A stretch of 64,000 nucleotides of DNA from Oscheius onirici (lineage: Eukaryota > Nematoda > Chromadorea > Rhabditida > Rhabditidae): NCBI GenBank assembly GCA_932521025.1, contig OW051472.1:6820001-6884000 (forward strand), given 5' to 3'. Within the stretch, counting starts at the first letter, position 1. Each line of letters opens with the position of its first letter. Positions 57,797 through 64,000 of the stretch are shown piece by piece. The notes below the pieces were generated by a model, which saw only the letters and a list, made by a program, of their open reading frames with translations, was not told the origin of the DNA and made no database searches. The position numbers and the translations under genes are program-made.

Positions 57797-58862
57797 ATGC
57801 CCGTAGATTTTATTATACCCCGCACATTAGCCGTTCTGTTCATGATGCTCTTATTTTTCTACTTATTGACATCATGTTTTGGTCGAAACTACACTGAAGA
57901 AAAGCCCTGTCAAGTCGACAACATCGAAATTAAGGAATTTGTCTTGTGTAGAGAAGCAGCTCATCTTAAAGTAACCAAAAAAGTTGTTTTTCTCATCGAT
58001 ACCAATGATACGGAATTCAATGAATATTTCAAGAACAAAGAGACTCTGTCTGGTCCATATATTCGATTTCCGCTGAGGTTTACTGAACTGACCTTTCCCG
58101 AACTTCGGAAGGCAGGTGAATGAGAGACAGAAACACGAATGTAATTTCTTCTTTTCAGAGGCCAGAATTCATATCTCGGATAGTGACATGGAGCGAATAA
58201 GCTTCCCAAAACTGGAACGAGTATCGGAAGAAATTAGCATCTGGGACAATCAGCGACTAGTCGATATCAAATTCAAAGAAGGCTTCACGTCGGATTCGAT
58301 TTATATTGGTAACAACAACAAAATGAAAGAAGACGTCATGGATAACATTTACTATGCTTTAAATTATTTCAATGAAAAGTTTTTTCTAGGAAATGAAGGA
58401 GGCAAGTTTTTGATTCGTCCCCCTAAATTTCCTTCAGACTGTAATTTCCGTCGAAACGTATCGTCGTTGAAAGAGCTGGAGGGCTGCAAAGTCGTCAAAG
58501 ACATATCTTTCGCTGAAAAAGTTGCAGATCTGGACTTTAAATTGCCAGAGATATCTTTGAAAAATTGCATTAAGGTCGTGAACACCAACCTCAAAACACT
58601 GTCTTTCTTCAAAGTGGTTGACTTCTGTTCCACAGGTACTCTCATGGATTCTAATTTCTACAAAAAAGTTACAGAAGATGCAGTTTCATTAATAGTCAAC
58701 AATGTGGATCTTTGTGATGCAGATTTAGACAGATTCGGTATCTTGCCAGAAAACTTGGAGAAAAATTGTAAATCTGGTGTGATGAATGGAACGAAATCCA
58801 ATTCTCTTTGTTTGATCGGACTCATTGTTCTCTTTCTTCAAATACTATTCAGTTTTGAATAA
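57797..58862 (+). CDS. Two-L-domain secreted/GPI protein, IRLD-type copy 3
   Basis: Exons 57797-58115 and 58159-58862; 340 residues if the second ancestral intron is retained. Signal peptide region LFMMLLFFYLLTSCFG; an ATG at 57842 would start a tidier leader. Blocks: FNEYFKNKETLSG, LTFPELRKA, ISFPKLERVSEEIS, SLKELEGCKVVKDISFAEKV and NLKTLSFFKVVDF, ending in a hydrophobic C-terminus (SLCLIGLIVLFLQILF) without the Thr stalk. At 58402-58437 the intron found in the other copies has a GC donor, is 36 nt long and open in frame, so it may have become exonic (12 extra residues) or be a GC-AG intron. Confidence 0.8.
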
Positions 58863-59376
58863 ACTAGTGACAATAAAGATAAGATATTTTTCTGTCCGGT
58901 TCATGACTAGAGGCATCTGGCTCTTTGAACAGTTCGACCCAATAGACACGATCAATATCAGGGAATGCGGCGTCTCTCTAACAATAAAGTTACTGTAAGT
59001 TTGGAGCATTTTAAAGGTTTAATGCAGGGCCGGACACCTCAACCATCCCGCGTTCTGCCTCTAACATTTCTAAGATTTTCTGATACTTAAAAAAGGTGAC
59101 TGTTCCTGCATTAAAACTGACTCTTTACAACTGGCTTATCGTCACATGACAAAGTGCAGCAGGAGTTCTGATAAGTCACCCGCGTCCCGGTTTGCAGAGG
59201 CAAGCTGACGATTGATCTAGTAATCTAGTGGTGTTAATTTTGTCTACGCATAAAGCAATCAGCAATGAATAACTCGTTTTATCGACAGCTATTGTAGCAC
59301 TCGTCGGCTGTAATGTTCGCAATCACGAGATACTTTGCTTAGCCTGTTCTATCGTTGAAAACTCACATACTTCAGG
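58863..59376. other. Spacer with 7TM promoter
   Basis: Between IRLD copy 3 and 7TM member 4, both on the plus strand. No motif shared with the duplicated promoter block was seen. Confidence 0.4.
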
Positions 59377-60823
59377 ATGTCTCGAAAAGAGGGAACACGT
59401 AATTTTATCTGGCTTATACGTACTTATTTGATACTGATTACAGTAGTCTTATGCTTTCCAGTCTTCTACGTAAGTTTTTTTTGGCAAAGAGACACTATTC
59501 ATGATATTCTTTTTCAGTATTTCATGCTACCCGATCCGGGTACAGACGGAAATATACAACAATCTTTTTATTACGTTTGTGGCTTTCTCGACCTCTCATT
59601 TTTCATCATCCAGTTTCCTCTTGTCTTGGTAATGATCGCTTATCAAAATAACGATTTCTCATTCAGATTTTCGGATTCAACAAAGAATTCTGCTCCCAGA
59701 AGGCGTTTAAAATCATGTTCATTTTGGGTCTTTCGGAATGTACTGTCCTCTTGTTTGATCCCTTATTCCTACTGATGTGGTTTCGTTTTCAACTCAACAC
59801 TTACTACGCCTTTTGGATTTTCCAAACTCTCTTTTGGAGACTATGGGATATGGTGCAGCCGATAAATTTCATATTGGGCTACAATCGTTTCGTCTCTGTG
59901 GCCTTCTTCAATAGACCTGCATTCAATTCCAATTCCATTTACGTCGTTTTGTATGCTCTTCTTATTGGGGTGTTTTTACTGGATAACATCATTGCCGCCT
60001 TTCACTACACACTCCTCTACACGAAACTTCCAAGAATGGTCAGAAGTCAAGAGAGAATTTTCCACAAAATTCTTGAATGTACGTTTCTTATTCATCTTAC
60101 AAGTAGTCATTCATTGTAAATTCTGTAATAGAAGACCATCTGCTTTTGTGAAATACTATCCTTTTCGGTTTGTAGACGACATTGCCGACTTTTCGAAGGC
60201 TTCTAACTTGCCAATGTCCTGTAAAAATTGAGTCCTTGAACTGGTTAAAAAACTTTGCAAAAGTCTTAAACGGTAGAAATAATCATCTTCGGTCTGAAAA
60301 TAACGCAGTTGGTCAGATTTTACGGTAACTTTGTTTTCCAGTCGCTGATGACTACAGACTACAAGTGCTCATATCAGTATCTTGTTTATCTTTTTTAATC
60401 TACGTCTGTTTGCTACTGTACATGTTTGCCAAAGTTGGTCTTTCACTCGAATGGAGTTCACAAAGATTTGAATAAAATAAGCTTTCAGAGAAGGCAGGTT
60501 CGAGTTCGCCAAGAACTTAATCTGACTCTTCAACTATTCACCGGAACTTTTTTGAGTATTGTTTTCTCAGACTACATACGAATATTGGATCAAAGAAAAG
60601 TGCACCCACTCTTGTACTATTCTGGACAAGTTGTTCAACGGTTTGCCTTGGTAGCAAGTTCCTTTGTTTATCTCAATTACAACGAGTTTCAATCTTATTT
60701 ATTAGTGAAAGACGATATTTTAGACGTCTTCGTCGAGCCTATATCAACCTCTGGACAACAGGAACTCTTCGGCAGGCTGCCCCAAGAAGTGAACCCACCA
60801 CGGTTTCTAAAAGTTCTACATAA
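59377..60823 (+). CDS. 7TM chemoreceptor-like protein, family member 4
   Basis: Six exons (59377-59469, 59518-59628, 59667-60078, 60342-60433, 60489-60685, 60724-60823) give 334 residues. TM segments: TYLILITVVLCFPVFY, FLDLSFFIIQFPLVL, FKIMFILGLSECTVLLFD, INFILGYNRFVSVAF, IYVVLYALLIGVFLLDN, SCLSFLIYVCLLLYMFAK, TLQLFTGTFLSIVFSDY and ALVASSFVYLNYNE. The ATG follows TTCAG. The tail RLRRAYINLWTTGTLRQAA is conserved. Intron 3 is 263 bp, the others short. It is surrounded by IRLD genes, so the two families are interleaved. Confidence 0.85.
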
Positions 60824-60915
60824 ACTTGCTACAAAATTGAAATGCAAAATAGTCCTTCTTAGTGGTATAAAGAGTTTTTCGTTTAAAATTTCACGACGGG
60901 CCGCCAGGTTTATGT

Positions 60916-61095
60916 CTAGCTGTCTACCAAACTCCGCCTGTCGAAAAAAAAAGTTATTCATCGACGCTATCGTCTTCTCGAAACGAGGCGATTGTTGCTC
61001 CAAGGCCATCATTTTGAATTGTCAAGACTTGCCCATTTAATCTCGTTTTTCGACTTGTTGAAACTAATCAACGAAACTCGCTTCACTTTTAGTCA
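60916..61095 (+). repeat. Left arm of an inverted repeat flanking R1 copy D
   Basis: TACCAAACTCCGCCTGT..GAAAAAA and TTTTCGACTTGTTGAAACTA...AACTCGCTTCACTTTTAGT return inverted at 62223-62320. The left arm has about 70 extra bases in the middle. It begins just after the 7TM member 4 gene. Confidence 0.65.
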
Positions 61096-61370
61096 TTGTG
61101 TCGTCAGTTGTCCGCTTGTGCTGTCGTCTTCTTCAAAATCAGGTCAGGTGTTTCGACTTTTCCAAAACATCTTTTGCTACAACTGTCAGTTATCTCTTTC
61201 CACCTTGACTAGGATCTCGGTTTGTCCCGAGCAACCCGGATCCGAAAGCTTTAGTCTTCCGTCCAAGAGCCGATTCGGGTTTCGGTAAGGATCTCTCCGG
61301 AGTGGCTAGCAAATTGGGCATTGGTAGACTGATGCGGTGTCAAGGTATTTGGAGACTGGTGACTGAGGTT
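61090..61370 (+). repeat. Dispersed repeat family R1, copy D
   Basis: Same layout as copies A and C: short leader, AAATCAGGTCAGG, a ~70-bp intron-like part, TTGACTAG, then PRADSGFGKDLSGVASKLG in one frame or CPEQPGSESF...RFGFR in another. Further on, 61440-61580 has another gene-like stretch ending at a GAAG|GTAAG donor. Confidence 0.5.
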
Positions 61371-62222
61371 TCTCCAAAATCGAAAAGTCAATAAAACAAT
61401 TTCGGTAGATACGTTGTTTCTCGTCTTATTTTTTCAGGTAGCAGCTACTATACAAGAAATCTTCCGCATAACATTCTTCTCTGGTTCAAGATCAAGCTGC
61501 CGATGATTTCTTGCTGGTTCTCTCACTCTATTACCGTCTACGCTCTGATCAAGATTGACTCTCTCGAAGGTAAGCCAGTTTTCAATGTTTCTCTTGCCCA
61601 CTGTTTTGAGCTAGTCTACTGCACTCCGGCTTTAGGGTTAGTTCAGTAATACAGTGAACTTCAAAAACTGAAAGGTTGTTTAGATGTGACCCTGAACCTC
61701 GATATTTTCATGAACAATGATTTTCAGTTGCCGTAAACGCTTTCTGATTACAAGTGGAATTATTGTGGAAAGAAACTGAAATTGGACGTGAGAGCGATTT
61801 TCTGCCATCGTCTTTCCCATTTTTTGCATAGATTTTTGAGTTTTCCGTACTATTATCTTGGATACTGCCCATCATCAATCAGCTTATGTTTCTGCTCCAG
61901 AACAGCATGATCTCCTAAAAACTAAAAAACATTGGAAGACAGACGAGAAAATGGACCAACCTCCCATGTTTTGGGAGTAAACTATGACCAAGCACTTGTC
62001 CTTGGTACTTCTCACACTAACATTCGAATGAGTCCATCATGCCTCGAGCGTAGACGACAAGAAACAGGGTGAACCAACATCGATTTCCATATAGACGTCA
62101 TCTCGCAGCCGCCGCTACCTGGAAACGAGAAAGAAAACAGCTACCACGTTTTTGTTCAGAGGAAATGATAAAATTTACTGCTTTTGGAGAACTATCAGTC
62201 ATCATAAACACCTTGACACCGC
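61371..62222. other. Interior of the inverted-repeat-bounded segment
   Basis: Apart from the gene-like stretch near 61,440-61,580 no coding sequence is supported, and no transposase was recognised. Confidence 0.4.
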
Positions 62223-62320
62223 ATCACTAAAAGTGAAGCGAGTTTTGTTGATTAGTTTCAACAAGTCGAAAAATTTTCGAAGATAACTTTTTTTCAACAG
62301 GCGGAGTTTGGTACACAGCT
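62223..62320 (-). repeat. Right arm of the inverted repeat
   Basis: Reverse complement of the arm at 60916-61095. With it, the 1.4-kb segment 60916-62320 has transposon-like symmetry. Confidence 0.65.
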
Positions 62321-62507
62321 ATAGTCTGTTCAAAAAATAGAGAGCATCATTTGAATTGGCCCGCGCTTTTTCATTGGCTGAGTATCCAACATTTACATGC
62401 TGTAACGTGCTACGCAGCTAAATTCCCGCCAATTTGATTTGAAAAAGTTCTACAACGAAAGCGCGGGCCAATTCAAATTATGCTCTCTACATTTTGAACA
62501 GACTATA
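62320..62507. mobile_element. MITE with ~50-bp terminal inverted repeats and TA duplication
   Basis: Starts TATAGTCTGTTCAAAA and ends TTTTGAACAGACTATA. The inverted arms extend through AGAGAGCAT and TTGAATTGGCCCGCGCTTT with only a few mismatches. 188 bp, no coding capacity, mariner-like ends. Confidence 0.85.
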
Positions 62508-62686
62508 GGGAAAACAGATGGCTACAAAGAGGTGTGAGGTGCGGCATTTCTACTTTGCTTTGGGGTTGTATAAGCGAAGATTTTCCATATTTTTGCACTT
62601 AAAAAACCTAAAATGAAGTTTGTATCTCCAAATCAATTCTATCAATTGGACGAGAATCTCTTCCAATCACGTCCGTTGATTGTTTT

Positions 62687-64000
62687 ATGCTCCGCAGCTT
62701 ATCCACTCTGTGTTCGATGCTTGTTCTGTTCTTCTTACTGGCATCATGTTTAGGACGAAACTACACTGAAGAAAAACCTTGCCAACTTGACAATCGGCGT
62801 CTTAATGAACTTGTCTTGTGCAAAGAAGCGGCTCACATTAGACTATCGTCAGATTGTATATTTCAACTCGACACTAATGAGACCGCTTTCAATGATTACT
62901 GGAAGAACAAGGAGACTATCGCAGGTCCGTATATCCGATTTTCGCTGGGGTTTACTGAACTTACATTCCCGGAGCTTCGGAAGGCAGGTAAGAGACTATT
63001 CAGAGACAGATCAAATTACCTTTTTGCAGACACCAGATTCCAAATCTGGGGCAGTGACCTGGAGCGAATAAATCTCCCAAAACTGGAACGTGTGACTGTG
63101 GAACTTGGCATATTAGATAATCAGAAATTGACCGAGATCAATTTCAAAGAAGGCTTAACATCTGACTTAATCGTGATAGAAACAAACAACCCAATGAAGG
63201 ACGCCGCTCTGAATAAAATTCACGATGCTCTCAACCACTATAATGTCGAGTTTTATCTAGGAGACGAAGGAGGTATGGTTGGATTCCTATGGAGATTTGC
63301 GACAAGGGAAAACGCGGGAGGCGTCACAATGGTTGGGGGGGGGGCAGGTTTCTTTAGCCCCCCCCCCCTAAACTTGGATTTTTGGGTGCGGCGGGGGCAA
63401 TTTAAATTTTCGTTTGCATTTTCCAGCTTTGTCCCAGTAGGCAAAGTTGTAGCCCTGATCAAGCTCTACAACTTTGCAGAACATTGCAAAGCTCGAAAAT
63501 GCTGTTATCACTATGAAAAATTACTTTTGCCTTGGTTGACAAGTTTTGGCTTAGAATCATTTTTTCACAGTGATAACAGCATTTTCGAGCTTTGCAATGT
63601 TCTGTAAAGTTGTAGAACTTGATCAGGGCTACAACTTTGCTTATTGGGTCAAAGCTGGAAAATGCAAAAGAAAACCGGAAAATTTAAATTGCCCCCGCCG
63701 CACCCAAAAAATCCAAGTTTGCGGGGGGGGGGTAAAGATACCGCCCCGGTTGGGGGCGCCTATACCGTAATCGAACGTCGACACGCAGACACCGACTCTA
63801 TGTCGATACACGGAGTGCATGGTATTCGAGTTGGTGCGCTGGCAAAGTAAAAATGACGCCTCCTACGTTGTCTCTTCCCGCACAACTTTGATTCCTTTCT
63901 GTTCAGAAATACCCTTTCAGACTGTAATTTCCGTCGCAAAGTATCATCGTTGAAAGAGCTGGATGGTTGTAAAACTGTCAAGAATATAACTTTCGCTGAA
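62687..64000 (+). CDS. Two-L-domain secreted/GPI protein, IRLD-type copy 4, cut by window edge
   Basis: Exons 62687-62987, 63030-63272 and 63921 to beyond 64,000. The visible 207 residues comprise a signal peptide (MLVLFFLLASCLG inside a 12-residue longer N-terminus), AFNDYWKNKETIAGP, LTFPELRKA, INLPKLERVTVELGI and, after a 648-bp intron, DCNFRRKVSSLKELDGCKTV. It is closest to copy 3 (RNYTEEKPCQ, FRR-VSSLKEL). Intron 2 has been enlarged by a MITE. The C-terminus is outside the window. Confidence 0.82.
63346..63742. mobile_element. Long-hairpin MITE in the intron of IRLD copy 4
   Basis: The two halves are near reverse complements: GCGGGGGCAATTTAAATTTTC ends face GAAAATTTAAATTGCCCCCGC at the other end, and further in AAAGTTGTAG...TTGCAGAACATTGCAAAGC faces GCTTTGCAATGTTCTG...CTACAACTTT. 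Poly-G/poly-C tracts lie at both ends. About 400 bp, no ORF of its own; it fills most of the intron. Confidence 0.8.

Noticed and set aside
1..64000. CRISPR array, prokaryotic operon or prophage
   Set aside because: No regularly spaced repeats, no ribosome-binding sites; introns and worm-specific genes show a nematode nuclear genome.

Overview
The window is nuclear DNA of a free-living type nematode, most likely a rhabditid. The evidence is a major sperm protein gene at the left edge, many short introns (about 36 to 70 bp) with the worm TTTTCAG acceptor, acceptors lying directly before start codons (compatible with spliced-leader addition), an UNC-122-like collagen/olfactomedin gene, a RIB-2-like exostosin, and nematode-specific expansions of seven-transmembrane chemoreceptors and receptor L-domain (IRLD-type) proteins. 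The species was not identified. All exon models were read by eye from splice signals, reading phase and paralogue or family comparison. Gene-level coordinates are given from start codon to stop codon.

Left part (1-22,950), mostly single-copy housekeeping genes with wide spacers: MSP (minus, cut by the window edge), an atypical Ras-like protein close to kappaB-Ras (943-1677, minus), a GC-rich MITE (2732-3301), an ESCRT-I MVB12 subunit (7953-9520, minus), a saposin-like secreted protein (10121-11116, minus), a patch of mobile-element debris with a 5'-truncated RTE-type retrotransposon (11.9-13.7 kb), an intronless M20-peptidase lid-domain fragment (14041-14670), a four-TM protein (15838-17492), the EXTL3/RIB-2 glycosyltransferase (18154-21467), and a convergent coiled-coil, Gln-rich protein (21552-22932, minus).

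Middle (23.5-36.3 kb): a tandem RING-finger family (23.5-30.2 kb) is split by a decayed DIRS-type retroelement (24.56-28.40 kb) that keeps inverted terminal repeats, an internal complementary region and RT/RNase H, but has lost most of its tyrosine recombinase. One RING copy has a premature stop, one is a pseudogene, and one looks intact and may be a membrane-anchored RING protein with an acidic Ser/Asp tail. Then come a four-TM protein (30427-31102, minus), two identical tRNA-Val(AAC) genes in inverted orientation, and a Ttd14-like P-loop ATPase gene (34138-36256, minus) with the second tRNA inside its last intron.

Right part (36.3-64 kb): about 5 kb with no convincing gene, then the UNC-122/gliomedin-like gene (41587-43435, minus) and an MFSD8/CLN7-like transporter (44619-46692). 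From 47.2 kb to the end lies an accessory cluster: four related 7TM receptor genes on both strands, four tandem two-L-domain proteins on the plus strand, an F-box-like gene with a frameshift, an orphan duplicated receptor promoter, and several MITEs. This cluster of two environment-facing gene families with visible recent duplication is the most dynamic and least described part of the window.
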